Part shown: positions 1 to 12,133 of the stretch, in pieces | Numbering within the stretch: the first letter of the stretch is position 1 | Layout: the number at the start of each line of letters is the position of its first letter | NCBI GenBank assembly: GCA_964036295.1 | Contig: OZ038472.1 | Span: forward strand, 9,420,068 to 9,484,067 | Direction of reading: 5' to 3' | Length of the DNA: 64,000 nucleotides | DNA from: Plumapathes pennacea | Lineage: Eukaryota > Cnidaria > Anthozoa > Antipatharia > Myriopathidae | Notes under the pieces: generated by a model | What the model saw: only the letters and a program-made list of their open reading frames with translations | What the model was told of the DNA's origin: nothing | Database searches by the model: none | Translations under genes and position numbers: made by a program

Positions 1-1862
1 CCAAAAGGTACAATATCTTTTTGGCCTGGTATATTCCAAGTCGTGTTACTGTCGCTACAGAGTTTTTGGTGGACACTAAACCAACGGCTTCAGAGCCATT
101 TGCTATATTAACAATGCCATCTGTCCCACTGATAGACCTTGATGGCACCGCGCCAAAATGTTACAACAACATAAAACATAGCAAAGCAAAACACAACGGC
201 TGTCAGGAAACCCAGAACAAATTCAGTAGAAATTAAAAGAAACGCAATTCCTTGTACTTTACAGGGTTCCGCTGGTAATGTATAACACATCAAGCACTTG
301 TTTATGGCTATTTTCAAAGCTTCTGATGCATAAAAACAACGCAAGCCAAAATCATTCCTTAATATCAATACTCAAAATGCTGTGCATGCACAGAGCCAAT
401 CGATGTCAAGTTCAAATGCGATACAGGCTACGTTCAGCACAATTAAATCTCAGTATCTTGCTTTCACACAATTTAATCTCGCCTGCACCTCATCGCTCGT
501 GAGGAAAGTCATGTCATTACACAACGTCATTGCATTTTAAGTGATAATGCGAACCAATCACCGTGTGCTGATTCTCGACCCAGAAAAAGAAAGAGGACAA
601 CAGAAAAGAACAGTCTTGGCCACAAGCAATAACACAAAAGCAGGTACTGAAACGGAGGCTTGCTCCCTTCCCGAAACGAGTGTTTCTCTCCACTTTTCCC
701 ATACATTGTCTTATAATCTGCCTTAAATAGCTTCCAATTTTCGTCATATTGACGGGCGAGTACAACAATGTGTACGAAAGTGCCAACCTCTGAATGTGTA
801 CAATGGTGTTTGATGTGTACAAATCGCTCGTAAAAGAGTAGATTATGACATGCTAAAGTACTTCCACAGACCCACTTCCATATTTACATAATCGACTACG
901 GAGAAAGACGAGAAACAGAAGCCCAACAGCCGCTGTTTACTTTTCTTTATCCAGCAATGATTTCTGGGATTTAACTTAGCTCCCAGAATGCCACGATTTA
1001 AATCATTAGCCAGAAGATTTGGACGAGGTGATGAAAAGGGCTGATGAATGCAAGGGGAAACATAGAATGGAATTTGGAGTCCTAGATATAAGATTTCACA
1101 TTCACTGTGCTCGCCACTAAATTGCTTTTCAGTAGGAGGAAAAACTCTGCATTCAACTATCGCGACTTTATCGAAGTTTTGGAGTGACCTTAGTGACAAT
1201 TCTTGGTTTAATACGACCGTTTACAAAATAAAAGTTATATAATGAGCGCTCTGACTGGTTCCCAACCGTGTTTGCATGAGGCTATGTAACATGGACAGTG
1301 TGTTATATTGCTCTGAGGTTGCGCAGTGGGACAAATTTTTGAACTGCTCAATTTTAGTAAAGTTCCCGATTCTTCATTTGACCTGCGTTTACAAGAAAAA
1401 CAAGAAATTATAAGCCTCCAGCAGAGAACAGCAACGACAATTGTGGCAGAAAGAATGACTGATGAAAGATTATTTAGCACTGGGCAGGAACAGTTTGCTA
1501 ACACTCGAGTTTCTTTGAAATAACAGTGGAAAGGATAAGTCCATTGAATTGTTGAACTGAGCAACAGGCAACTTACAGTGAACACTGAAAACCGAACGAT
1601 AATTTACAGAGCATTTGTACAATCAGTTGTGATCTCGTTTGCTCGTGACCCACTAAATACAATTCACTGATGAATCGGCGGTACCTCTTTAATATATCAC
1701 AAATGCTAATAAAAACAGTAACTATCGGTTCATCAAACCTAATCCCATTCAGGAATACGTGTAAAGAAGAAACGTAAATTAATTACAAAGTACGTACGTC
1801 ATTACAGCACTGCAAAACATTCATCCGTTCAACTCAGTCTGGCGAAGAATCGATGTGATTTC
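1..1862. other. intergenic DNA, no gene recognised
   Basis: I see only short, unconvincing reading frames in this stretch and no motif of a known family. Composition is AT-rich and similar to the rest of the window. The piece near 1262 (GTGTTTGCATGAGGC) resembles the foldback repeat at 6256-6356, so some of this sequence is probably old repeat. Confidence 0.5.
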
Positions 1863-1866
1863 TTAA

Positions 1867-3115
1867 AGAGTCTGTCTCAACCATGATCCTTCGCGCACTC
1901 TGGCGCCATTTTTGACTTCATATAAATTCGGTTTTTCAAGTGTTTGATGACAATCCAATTGAATCCTCTTCCATCAATCAGCTGATCAATGAATAATCAA
2001 GCTAATCTTTCAGCTAAATAGTTCTATAATCTTTCTACCCATTTTTTGGATTCGTTTTGTGTTCTGTGCCAAGGTTTTTTCAATATGTATAATGTTCACC
2101 GATCAACCAGCGGCCAAACAGCCACGGAGAGGCAGGCCACCAAGAGGCGAAAACATACACCAAAGGGAAGGAAGGAAGGAAGCCACGGGATGGAAAGAAC
2201 AAACTCACAGGAGGTTCGCTGGACTCTTATTCCATCAATTAAGCACCATCTCAGATGTTGAAGCTAGCGACCAGGTGCTGCTGTCGACTGCATGCTTAAT
2301 ACATATATTGCGGCCTTCAAAGGTCAGAGTGGATTTGTGTCTAGTTTCTTGACTCAGCGTGTGGAAATATAAGTGCTTCTAGTTATTTTCATTATTTCCA
2401 TGGTTGTTTTCGCTGTTTGTGATGAACCTCAAAATACATCTGCCAGAAGAACCGCCTCAACGCAAAAATTATGTCATTTACCGACAGGACACAAGACTGA
2501 CAGAGATACACAGGAAAATCTTTTAGATGAGCCTCCAGTAAGGTTCAGAAATGGAAAATTCATCTTGCAAATCAACCGAGGTTATGGATGTGATTTCCAA
2601 AGTAGTTTTTGTCGTCCGATCTTCAATTTAGAATTTCGGTTGGAAATGCACTAATTAGACATTCAGAATCAAAGGCGCATCTTTTCGGCTCAGCTCAGTC
2701 AAAGTTAACACAGAAAAATTACCTGAAATTCAGGTCCAGTGGTTCAAGATTTATCTTTCAAATTAACCGAGGTTTTAAATGTCATTTTGAAAGCTGTTTT
2801 CACGTGTTTAGACATAAAATTGCCATTTGAAATGCGCTAATCAAATATTCATAATCGTGCGTGTGAAAATGTCTAGACCACAACTTTTGATAACAATATT
2901 AGACGCGCGCAGTTAGTTGCAGGAAATACAGTGTCTTCGCTGTGCAATGCTTCAGACTCGACGATTGACCACAGATAAAACGACGATTGCCATTACTTTC
3001 TTCAGGGAAATCGTCCGCTTTCAGTGCAATGAAGCTGAACAAAGAGTGTTGACTTCACAGGCCAAATGTAAACAATAATATACGCGCGCGAAGGATCATG
3101 GTTGAGACAGGCTCT
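1867..3115. mobile_element. TTAA-flanked inverted-repeat element (Kolobok-like, non-autonomous)
   Basis: The left end reads TTAA then AGAGTCTGTCTCAACC, and the right end is the reverse complement AGAGCCTGTCTCAACC followed by TTAA. The inverted repeat continues through ATGATCCTTCGCGC. A TTAA target duplication is typical of Kolobok and piggyBac elements; the AGAG ends fit Kolobok better. I find no transposase inside. A ~120-bp imperfect direct duplication (about 2540-2665 and 2739-2855) lies in the interior. Its right-hand TTAA is shared with the next element. Confidence 0.65.
2540..2855. repeat. imperfect direct duplication inside the 1867-3115 element
   Basis: Two copies, near 2540-2665 and 2739-2855, share the order CAAATCAACCGAGGTT / CAAATTAACCGAGGTT, then GATTTCCAAAG / CATTTTGAAAG, then GAAATGC and CTAAT. 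Both are diverged and non-coding as far as I can see. Confidence 0.45.
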
Positions 3116-3439
3116 TTAAAGGGGTACTTTGACCAAAATCGGATCATCACTTAAATTCAATTAAAAATAGTCAAAAACAATCTTTAGCACACCACTAGCA
3201 ATCCTACCAAACCGTTTGTCGAAATTATTTTTGGAAGTGCCACTTTTTGACCTCTGTTTTTCTTGAGCCATGAATAAATCGATAATTCCGAGTGGGGATT
3301 GGAGAGACCGGCGTGACGTCATCTTACCAACGCAAAGTATCACAACTATAAGGGAAGTATGAAGTTTTGCAGAAGAGCGCGTGTAATTCTTGATTGAAAT
3401 CGAAGTAGAATTTGGAATTTTCAAACAAAACTGCACAAC

Positions 3440-3650
3440 ATGCCAGGTAGGTGTGTAGTGCAGGGCTGCAACAGCAAGTCCAACCCGAAAGAGGGCATTT
3501 CCCTTCACATTTCGCTCAACAATAAAGCGCTGTGCGCAATGTGGAAGAACGGTTTGTGCTACTTTATCGCAAGAACTTCAATCCTGGTGATCGCTTCTCT
3601 GTCTGCTCGAAGCATTTCGAAGAGAGCTGTTTTTGAAGGCTCCACCAAGG
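3440..3650 (+). pseudogene. THAP-type C2CH zinc finger remnant
   Basis: The frame from the ATG at 3440 gives MPGRCVVQGC, the usual THAP start (M-P-x-x-C-x3-C), followed by conserved-looking sequence with a Trp in ALCAMWKN. About 40 residues on, another frame gives DRFSVCSKHFEESCF, the expected second half of the C2CH finger (C-x2-H). The halves lie in different frames, so a frameshift near 3550-3590 breaks the domain. THAP fingers bind DNA and are often the DNA-binding part of transposases. Here it lies just inside a TTAA element and is probably its dead transposase N terminus. Confidence 0.65.
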
Positions 3651-4196
3651 TTTTCTCAGCAGCAGACTGATTCCAGGATCAGTCCTCACAATTTGGAGAG
3701 CAACTAAAGATCGAGGCGAAAGTGCAAGAGATCGTCGTAAGTCTTGACGAGGGAATTTTTTCGAAGTTTGAGCAGTTTAAGAGCCCCACAATTTGCAAAC
3801 TGTCATCAAACTGCTTTAATTCTTAGATGTTTCGTTTAGCAGAAATTGCAAGAACTGGACTTTCGTTTTCATCGCACGCTGTTGCGGCGTGACAACTTGT
3901 TATGAGCCCATTCGAGTAAATTTGAAGCATTTTTCAGACTGATGCAACTAAAAACCATACTATTACAAGCGTTAGTGAATACAAAAAGGCGGTGTTTCAG
4001 TGTGATTGTTGTAGCTTAATAAAACGGTCAAGTTAGCTAGACGGCGGCTTTTCATATAGACACAACGCCAGGCGGAATCACACAACAGTCGGCATGTCAA
4101 ATCAACGTAATTGTATTTATTCAAAATAGTGGCATTGTATACGATCTATGAATTTCACTTTACATTAAAACCCATGCATTTACTAGATCCTTCAAT

Positions 4197-4625
4197 AATT
4201 TGATAGAATCAAAAAGTTCATGTTGATTTTGCAGTAGTTTGTGTGCTACTGACTTCGTAAATTTCCGAGTTCTGAATTGTGTTAAAATTAATAATGGTCT
4301 TACCACGTTCCAAAATTTACTTCTCGGCTGAATCTTTTCTTGAATTCGGCTTCTTCTTCGACCGTGACTTGCTCGACGTACGCCGCTAGTTCTTCGATGT
4401 TTTAATAGAATTGAAATGTTTTGACAGAATCGAAAAGTTCCTGTTGATTTTGCAGTAATTTGAGCGCTACCGTCTTCGTAAATTTCCGAGTTCTCAAGCG
4501 ACATTAATAATGGTCTTACCACGTTCCAAAATTTACTTCTTGGCTGAATCTTTTCTTGAATTCGGCTTCTTGTTCTTCTTCGACTGTGACTTGCTCAATG
4601 CACACCGCTAGTTCTTCTTCCGTGG
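4197..4625. repeat. direct duplication, ~210-bp unit
   Basis: Two copies (about 4197-4405 and 4428-4625) share long runs such as CTTCGTAAATTTCCGAGTTC and AATAATGGTCTTACCACGTT in the same order. They lie inside the 3120-5029 element. A tandem duplication of internal transposon sequence is the simplest reading. Confidence 0.7.
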
Positions 4626-5289
4626 CAACTGGTTCAAAGACTGTCGTCGTATGCAAACGTACTGCCTTCAACACTTGAATGTACATGTCAAACATCTAAT
4701 AATGACTCGTGAGTCGATAAAATAGAAGAATTCGAAGAAATCATCAATGAAAGTTCACTCTCACTCGAAGACATTTGCAAAGAAATGTGTGTGAAGTCCG
4801 CGTCTCGTTGGTAAGATGACATCAGAGTGGTAAACCGCTGGCCCAAAATATTTATTCACGGCCAACATGGCGGACAGGCGTTTTAGCCTCCTTTGAATTA
4901 ATATATCTCGGGAGTCTTACATCTGAAAAAAAAAGTTTTTGGGACATTTTGCTATTCATACCATACACTTTCATTTAAAGTGTTTAACATAGTATTTCAA
5001 AGTGGTCCGATTTTGGTCAAAGTACCCCTTTAAAGAATCTTGTGAAAGGTCATCTACTTGTACCACACCCAAATCAGTTCTGGACGAGACGTTGGACAAG
5101 TGGATCAGAAAGTAATCATAGCGAAATAGCTTCCCAAACGTTGCGTTTACATTTAGTGCAGTTCACATCGCTCACTTCAATCGTCACAGCAGAAGGCTCA
5201 CTAGCTGCTCGGCCAGTTTAAGACAGCTCTTCTCTGGATACTACGGAAGCGCCAATTGAGCCGAGGGAAGTTCAGTTTGAGAGTCATAA

Positions 5290-6053
5290 GTCGTGGTCAG
5301 ACTAGACACTTTTACCCTTGGGAAACCTCACTTTACCAAGGGTAACTAAAATTTTTAAGTGTGACCGAGCTTACCCCAGCTAAATTACCTCAGGGAAACT
5401 TCCCCCTCTGGGCCTTCAATATGTCATGCAAACAATAGAGTTTCCCCTGACAGCTACCCATAAGAAACAGCAAGGGTAAATTCATTTCCCCAGCATGTTA
5501 ACCAATAGGGGCTTGTCGCTTAATGCGCTAGTGACAGATCATGAAGTGAAGACTAAGCACGTGGGATACATTTGCCACGCAGAGATGGCACACAAATGAA
5601 GTCAAAAGTATGTCTTGAAACACGAAAGTTCTCCTTCCACCATGTATTCAAAATATCTGACTGCAACATGTTTGCAAGCCAGAGCAGCCTGGGAAGAACC
5701 CAAGCGTTTCGCATGGACCGGTGCCCTGCTTGCCAAGCCAAACTGGTCATAAATCGAAATAATTCCGCTTGTTGTCTTCGTCAACGTCTCCGAGCAATCA
5801 ACAGTGTAATAGCAGTGCTCTTAATCGCCTTGCTCGTTGAAATAAAGTGACAAAAAGTGAGTGAATAAGAGTAAACTCTTCACGTTGATTATCAGACATG
5901 TTATTGCATATACTCACGGGAAAGCAACACCCCGAGGTGAACCTGGTTACGGTGTGACCGGTGTGAGATACTTTTCCTTGGGAAATTTTTTTCACATTTC
6001 ACCCTCGGTAAATCGTATCTCCCTGGGAAAAGTGTGTAGTGTGACCATGACTA
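5290..6053. mobile_element. degraded Harbinger-like element
   Basis: The left end GTCGTGGTCAGACTAGACAC and the inverse of the right end GTCATGGTCACACTACACAC form a diverged inverted repeat (~28 bp, four or so mismatches). The flanking triplets are TAA and TAT, so a TWA-type duplication is plausible but not exact. A Harbinger transposase N-terminal remnant lies inside on the minus strand, supporting the family assignment. Confidence 0.5.
5553..5784 (-). pseudogene. PIF/Harbinger transposase N-terminal fragment
   Basis: The minus frame 5553-5750 contains WWKENFRVSRHTFDFIC, which matches the pattern (W-W-x-x-N-F-R-x-S-R-x-T-F-x-x-I/V-C) that precedes the DDE nuclease core in HARBI1-like proteins. 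The overlapping frame 5602-5784 also looks derived from coding sequence, so at least one frameshift separates the parts. No catalytic region remains. It lies within a 5290-6053 inverted-repeat element and is non-functional. Confidence 0.55.
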
Positions 6054-6255
6054 TTGATGGAATGACCTTTTGATTATTCATTTCTCCAGCATTTGTAAGT
6101 TCGTAGTTCGAAGGTTTGAAAACTTTGTCTCGTCTGCTCGGCACAACGATGTGTGATTGGTTTCAGTTTGTGTGTTGAGAATCTCGACTTTGATAATCAC
6201 GTAAAACGGTCGTTTTTGCGGTAGTATTGCTGTCATTTATTTTATAAAAATATAA

Positions 6256-6356
6256 AACGCTTGCCGTGTTTACATAGCCTGATGCAAACAGTCGAGTGAG
6301 TTTGGGAGAACTCTCTCTCGTGTTTGCATCAGGGCATGTAAACACGGCGCGCGTTT
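6256..6356. repeat. foldback (hairpin) repeat
   Basis: GCCGTGTTTACAT..CCTGATGCAAACA on the left is mirrored by TGTTTGCATCAGG..ATGTAAACACGGC on the right, with a ~25-nt loop centred near 6305. It is probably a foldback MITE or the two ends of one. Confidence 0.6.
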
Positions 6357-6359
6357 CAT

Positions 6360-7622
6360 ATTTCTTAAGTAGTAAACTGCTAACAAAGTAACGCAGGCTT
6401 AAAAAGTCGACGATTTCTGCAAAGAGCATGGTTCTGAAAACGACAGTCAAATTCAAGTTCGGTAAAGCCGAACTGGAAAAATGTTAGGAAAAAAATAAGC
6501 TGCGGGAGGATCCTAAACATATGGATGATTCTGGCACAGAAAAGACTACTGCCGGTGAAGATGATAAACTTCTACCACGTGAGCTGGTCTAGCCTCCTGC
6601 ACAGACGTCCGCACAGGAGGCTAGAGCTCATTCCAAGAACAAGAATTTGCCTTGAAAAACCTGACAATGTTCCAACAGGTTACACAGCAATTGAAACGGT
6701 TGTACATTCTGTGTTTCTTGATAAGTCATAACTCGAGGATTAAAAACTCATTTATAACAAGACAGGCCCGTGGGGAGTGCACTTGTGGCGTCATTAGTAC
6801 AATGAATAGAGACACGCAGGATCCCAGGAGAGGAACTTTTGTCGAGCGTTTATATGCAAAAGATAATATAGCCGACCCCCACATGGCAGACCCAAGAGCT
6901 CCCTTTATTTTCCTTGCCCTCTCTTCTTCTAATTTCAGTCAAACAGATATTCACGAAAAAGTGCTTTACAATAATTGAGAAAAAACAATTATCGAAGGCT
7001 CGGCAGAAATATTCTCGCAGCATCCTCCAAAATAACTTATTGTACCTTTTTGACTCCAGAACTGAAACTAGCATGCCTCAATTAGTCAAGATGCCAATTT
7101 TGGATTGTTTAGGCTTCATTTTGGTGAAGCAGCGGCAACTTGATTTTTGGAGATTTGCTACTAAGAGTTTAGGTGGCCACCACAATAGTGGACCAACTGG
7201 TCCACGAACTGGCGGCCAATAACTCGGAACAGGAAATGAAGCTGATCTGCGACTCAGCTTGATGTCTTGTTACTTCACATCTTTCGAAGTGCCAAATTAA
7301 AAATGTTTCGTGAAGGAAAACTTTATAATTCAGACACAAGCACCGATTTTAGTCGGCCATGAGCGTGTCACACGGCTTTGTTGTCACGGTATTCAAACGT
7401 CCATAGCTCCTGACAGATATTTTGTATTGACCCGAAATTTAGCTTTAAGTCTTAAGGCATAATAGTCTTGAACATATTAGTGTGTTGGACTTATAGGATA
7501 TGTTACTTTAGAGATGCCTTTCATGACATCACATACAAACCAAGAATTGAAACAACTGATAATTTGCATACTGTATAAACTTGTAAACATTGAACACCAG
7601 AAATGGATACCCGAGAGGCTCA
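6360..7622. other. intergenic DNA, no gene recognised
   Basis: Only short frames without recognisable motifs. I see nothing else in it. Confidence 0.4.
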
Positions 7623-7880
7623 ATATCTTTTCAGCCAGAACAAGCCTTTCTTCTTTACTATTTTCTCCCCGAGCTAATTTTTTCCTTCTAAAACTTTTCC
7701 AGTGCCGAATTTTATTTGACTGTCTTCCAGTGTCAGATGCTTCAGACGAACCGAGGTTGTTTTTTTGTTCACAATGTTCGTAAACGGCTCCGGGCGACTT
7801 TGCCAATAACTCGTTGTTTTGGTCCCAGCCTTCTCTCAGAAACCTGATTTTGGAGTATCCAGATTAGTCACAACCGTTCG
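7623..7880. repeat. solo end of the Mutator-like family found at 27126-31573
   Basis: This block matches 27765-28022 nearly base for base, including GAGCTAATTTTTTCCTTCTA, AACGGCTCCGG and the terminal GGAGTATCCAG..TTAGTCACAACC. It is one terminal segment of the ~900-bp repeat described at 27126. No opposite end is nearby, so it is a truncated copy. Confidence 0.75.
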
Positions 7881-9685
7881 ACTTCTCTTTGCTCGGAGTT
7901 GTTTTTGTTCTAAAATGCTTTTCCCTATAACAATCTCGAAAAGTTTTTTCTGCGGAATTCTTGCTGTCGTGCTGCCCTTATTATCCAGATATTGGCTTCT
8001 TTTACTGAAAAGTAGGTGTCTTTGCCTTGATAGACCTCAGTGTGATAATTCAGAGCCACTCGTGTGACACAGAGCGTTTATAATAATTATTCAAAATGGC
8101 GCAGGTTTGGAACATCACCCACCAACAAAAAATCTCGATTTCTCTCGGCTGCAGAAAGCACGTGACAGGTATCCCATCAACCCCATGGTACCCAAATCCA
8201 GTTGAGATTAGGGTTGCGTTCTCCTAACGTCGAACGCAACAAACAACTCAAGACATACCAGTCAATCTGCATCTGAAATTATGCCATGAAATCATGTGTC
8301 AACAAACATATCGGCGAACACAAAAAACTCGGAATAAGCTTTACCTTTGCCAAAACATGTCATGGTCACACCATACAGCTGTGTTCCTTCTTTTGTGAGC
8401 GGAGTGTATATTCGCAAATGTGTCCAGAAATGTCGCTCTAAATGTGAATCTGTGTTGTCTGTTTGCCGGATACTACGGATATGTCAGCCAGGGGCTGAAG
8501 GGGGAGCAGATTTCCACATACAACCAAAGAATCGGCAACACTCACAGCCGCCATTGAATAGTGCCTTGATTGATTCTCCACATTCGAGAGAGCCAATTAT
8601 ATTCAGAAGACTCCTCCCTGGACCAACATAGAAGCTATTTGCATATTGCAAATAGCTTAAAAAAACTTGGGTGGGCAAGTTTGGCTTCATAGTACTTTGC
8701 CCAACAAATCTTCGCTCACGATTCACATGATTCCTTAAGAGACAATTCCTTAGGCGAGAGCTCTCTGACCTCTTCTGGTAAGGACTTTAGAGCTGGATTA
8801 ATCCACTGTGGCTCATTTGAGTGAATAGTTTTGGATCTGCTTCACTGTGAATTTCTTCAGCAACACCGTTTGGTCTTGCGAGACAAGTTGCTGAAAAAAT
8901 TATACAGTATAACAGGGCCTTACTGAGCATGCACAACCGTGACTACGCCTGTAATGCAAACTGCGTATTTGCACCTGACCTGTGCAGTGTCATTGTGCAG
9001 TGCAACTGTGATACCCGTTGCGTTGTACTCAAACGGCCGCAATTCTTCTTTCGGGATTACAATCATCCATTCTGCACAATGAAATTGTTTCCAAATGTAT
9101 GTTGGCAAAAATAATAAAGACAACTCCTGAAACGATTAGGAGGGTCTTCTGTGTCTGGTCTTGCGTGTATTTGCGATAAAGTTGGGTCAATTGATAATCA
9201 GTGTTTGAACTTTTGTTTACTTTAACTTGGCCTTTGTCATGGACGCCACGCAAATGTCAAGAGTTCTTCCCTCAAGGGTGGTTGTATTTGACACACTCAG
9301 AAGACAACAGGGACAGCCTCTTTTGTCTAACAATTAGGCTGCATGACTGGCAGTCTCAGCAGATACAGGTGAACAGCTCGTCCTGAGTACCTCGGACTTA
9401 ATGTTCACCAGAATCTACTGGCTATCTAAAAATACATCAGAAATTGGTCACAGGCATTATGCCATTGCCAGTCTCAGTGTCCTAGTCTCAGTTACCTGGA
9501 TGATCAAAGTTGAAATTGCCTTCTAAAGCATCCTTTGCCTCCTCGTCATTTAATTCTTTATAAAAACTTTCCTGACTGATTATTACCACACGTCTTAACA
9601 CACTCTCATCCTGGCCAATCTGTTCCATGATCTTTGAGCAAACCGAAGCCTGAATAAAATTTGATGAAACAAACGGTGAATTATA
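7881..9685. other. intergenic DNA, no gene recognised
   Basis: Short frames only. The segment near 8858-8905 (CAGCAACACCG.., GAGACAAGTTGCTG) resembles the repeat at 10205-10445. No other motif seen. Confidence 0.4.
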
Positions 9686-9853
9686 CAAACAATAAACTAC
9701 TTTTGGGGAGGAAATATGCATGGATAATTGTCCGAGGATATTATCTGTTCCGAGAAGTGAACAGTTGCCCGAGAGCAAAGCTCGAGGGAAACTGTGAGCT
9801 TTGAGGAAAATAATGTCCGAGGACAATATTATCCGTGCATATTTCCGAAGCCA
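9686..9853. repeat. dispersed foldback MITE, copy 1
   Basis: The sequence opens CAAACAATAAACTACTTTTG and runs through GGAAATATGCATGGATAATT to a near-inverse ending CATATTTCCGAAGCC. A second copy at 62531-62710 is nearly identical but keeps a longer inverse end. The shared self-complementary layout marks a MITE. Confidence 0.75.
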
Positions 9854-10204
9854 ACGAGGTCAACGAAAACGTCAACCAAAACTCAAACTAAAACTTGAGG
9901 GGGCGCCAATCGTAACAGTCTCAAACAAAATAGACTGGCATCCCACCCATACTGAGTAGAATATTTGATTCAAAGGCGCAGTGCCTCACTCACGGTACTT
10001 CGACCGTTGGTGTTGTCGGGTCAGGCTTCTTTCAACAGTTCAATGCTCGGGGGCTTTGAGCTTTCATTCCATTCCAGTTTTGGTTCACTATTGCTGCTAC
10101 AGAAGAGCTGAGGATTTATCAAGAATCGCATTGGACCGAACTTATTGCCGGTTTTGTGAGCCTCACTCTGACTCAGCTGACTGGCAGCTACTAAAGACCA
10201 TGTC

Positions 10205-10445
10205 ACACAAGACAATCTTTCTTGCAACTTGCAATGCAACACCGTTGCAAGACAAGTTGCAGAAGAAATTGAGCGTAGGAAACCCCCTCTTTGCAACTTG
10301 CAATGCAACAAAAAATGAGACAAGTTGCAGAAAAATTTGAACAGTCTTCCACTTTTCACAATGTTACGTGGTCTTGTTGCACCATGTGACAAGTACTTTG
10401 CAACTTGTCTCATGCTGCTGTCAGCATTGCGAGACAAGTTGCAGG
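10205..10445. repeat. clustered GCAACTTGCAATGCAAC / GACAAGTTGCAG motifs
   Basis: CTTGCAATGCAAC and AGACAAGTTGCAG recur at about 10228-10262, 10300-10330 and 10395-10445 with irregular spacing. It looks like a short decayed array; I do not recognise the family. Confidence 0.5.
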
Positions 10446-11115
10446 GAAAATCGCCTCTTGTGACACAGCATTGAGTCTCCTACCTCATTTTATTAAAAAT
10501 GAAAGAGTAGGACGATCTGAAATTGCTAAAGCAGCAAGGAAATATAGAAAGGAACAAGCTATGTAAGTTTAAACTTGGTCTTGGATCTTCTTATCGCAAA
10601 ATGCGCACATTTCTGTCACACTAAATAGACTTGTGGGAAGTATATCCTGGACTTGGCTACTCATCAAAAACACATCCCAATATCAAATATATAGTACTCC
10701 AGCATAATACGCATTGTAAAAATTTGGTCATGCACTATTCAAAACTGCCCTACTATATATGACCTTTACTATAAAGTTAGTGGTCGAAGTTGTATCACCG
10801 CTAATCGTAATAACGCCAGTACAGTGGGACCCCACCTTACGACCACCCCGTTAATATGACCACCTCGTTATTACAACCACTTTTTTTGTCCCGACCAAAC
10901 GCCCAGTCATTTTCTTATCAAAAAACCCTGTTAATTCGACCACCCCATTAATGCAAGCAACTGTTTAGATCGTACTCAAATCGACAGCGCTTCACTGCTC
11001 TTCATTCCCTACGGCACGAGAAGACGCCATGCATGGTTACCCAGCACCTTAGTGGCCTGGCCACACATGATGCAATATCTTACATCCTCCTCTTCAATAA
11101 AGCAACATTACACAA

Positions 11116-11116
<1 letters not shown>

Positions 11117-11204
<88 letters not shown>

Positions 11205-11275
11205 TAATAATAATAATAACAATAATAATAATAATAACAATAATAACAATAATAATAATAATAATAATAGTAATA
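11117..11275. repeat. (AAT)n microsatellite with ACA interruptions
   Basis: About 160 bp of AAT/ATA repeats, broken at several points by ACAATA. It abuts the 3' side of the gypsy pol remnant. Confidence 0.97.
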
Positions 11276-11341
11276 ATATGAACAGTTCTGGTGCAACTCT
11301 CATGACTCACTATGAATATACCAACGTCAATAGTTCAGCTC

Positions 11342-12133
11342 TCAGTACTTGTAGTAGTCCTTGAAAAGAGCTGGGGTTCTAACTATTCGCCCTGTGGCCG
11401 ATCTTCTTTCAAGGGGCTGAGGGCTCTGGTCTGTGCTCTGTGGTCCTTGAGAATGGTCTCCATTAGGTAGTACATCTGACAGTTCATCTGACTGGTTAGG
11501 AATACAGCTACACTGAGGCTCTTCTGCATGAGGTTCTGGTGAGGGTGGCTTGATCGGCTCCTCTACGAAGGTGTCTTCTTCAGGGTCCTGTGATGCAATC
11601 AGGTGCCTCCTGTTTCGCCTGAACCTTCTACTCTTAATCATTACTTTGTAGGACCTGGGAGCCACTTCTTTGAGGCATACTGCTTTCTTCCACTGTTTGC
11701 TGCCATCTGTAGGGTCTGGTCTCACTCACACTACATCCCCTCTCTTGAGTTCTTTGAGCTCCCTGGCTCCTCTGTTGTAGTATTTTGCTTGCTTCCTCCT
11801 GTTGCAGGTTAGGGGTTCAGTGGCTGAGTTTACTAGTTGGGGCTTCAATAAGCTAGTTGCAGTTGGAAGTAGAGTCCTTGTTCTTCTTCCCATCAGTCTC
11901 TGCACTGGCAAGGACTCAAGACCTTCTGTGGGAGTGTTCCTCCAATCGAGTAATGCCAGGTAGGGGTCTTGGTGGTTCGCCTTTGCTTTTTTGAGAATTC
12001 TTTTGGCAGTGCTGACTGCTTTCTCAATCTTCCCATGACTGAGCATAATACGGGGAGGACGCGATATGCTCAAAGTCCCATTTTTTCTTGAACTGTTGGA
12101 ATTCTGTAGCAGTGAATTGTGGGCCGTTATCAC
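11342..12133 (-). pseudogene. Ty3/gypsy integrase C-terminal region (broken)
   Basis: Two minus frames (11726-12133, then 11342-11725) continue the gypsy polyprotein after the integrase core. The first has LLDWRNTPTEGLESLPVQRL, the usual region after the DDE core where a short dwelling motif (WRNTP) and a polyprotein-specific tail occur. The second carries a basic start and a proline-rich, charged tail ending FKDYYKY. The DNG..P motif and the C-terminal part are in different frames, so the gene is frameshifted. No LTR follows within the next few hundred bases; an AAT microsatellite does. Confidence 0.75.

Larger units (their letters stand above)
3120..5029. mobile_element. TTAA-flanked inverted-repeat element carrying a THAP remnant
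   Basis: Left end TTAA then AGGGGTACTTTGACCAAAAT, right end the inverse (ATTTTGGTCAAAGTACCCCT) then TTAA. The inverted repeat is ~28 bp. The interior holds a frameshifted THAP zinc finger at 3440-3650 on the plus strand and a ~210-bp direct duplication near 4200-4625. THAP domains occur in P-element-like and Kolobok-like transposases, which fits a decayed autonomous element, but no DDE core is visible. Confidence 0.6.

Noticed and set aside
11033-11310. Poly-Ile/Leu/Tyr open frames over the AAT microsatellite
   Set aside because: They are artefacts of a triplet repeat read in different frames.
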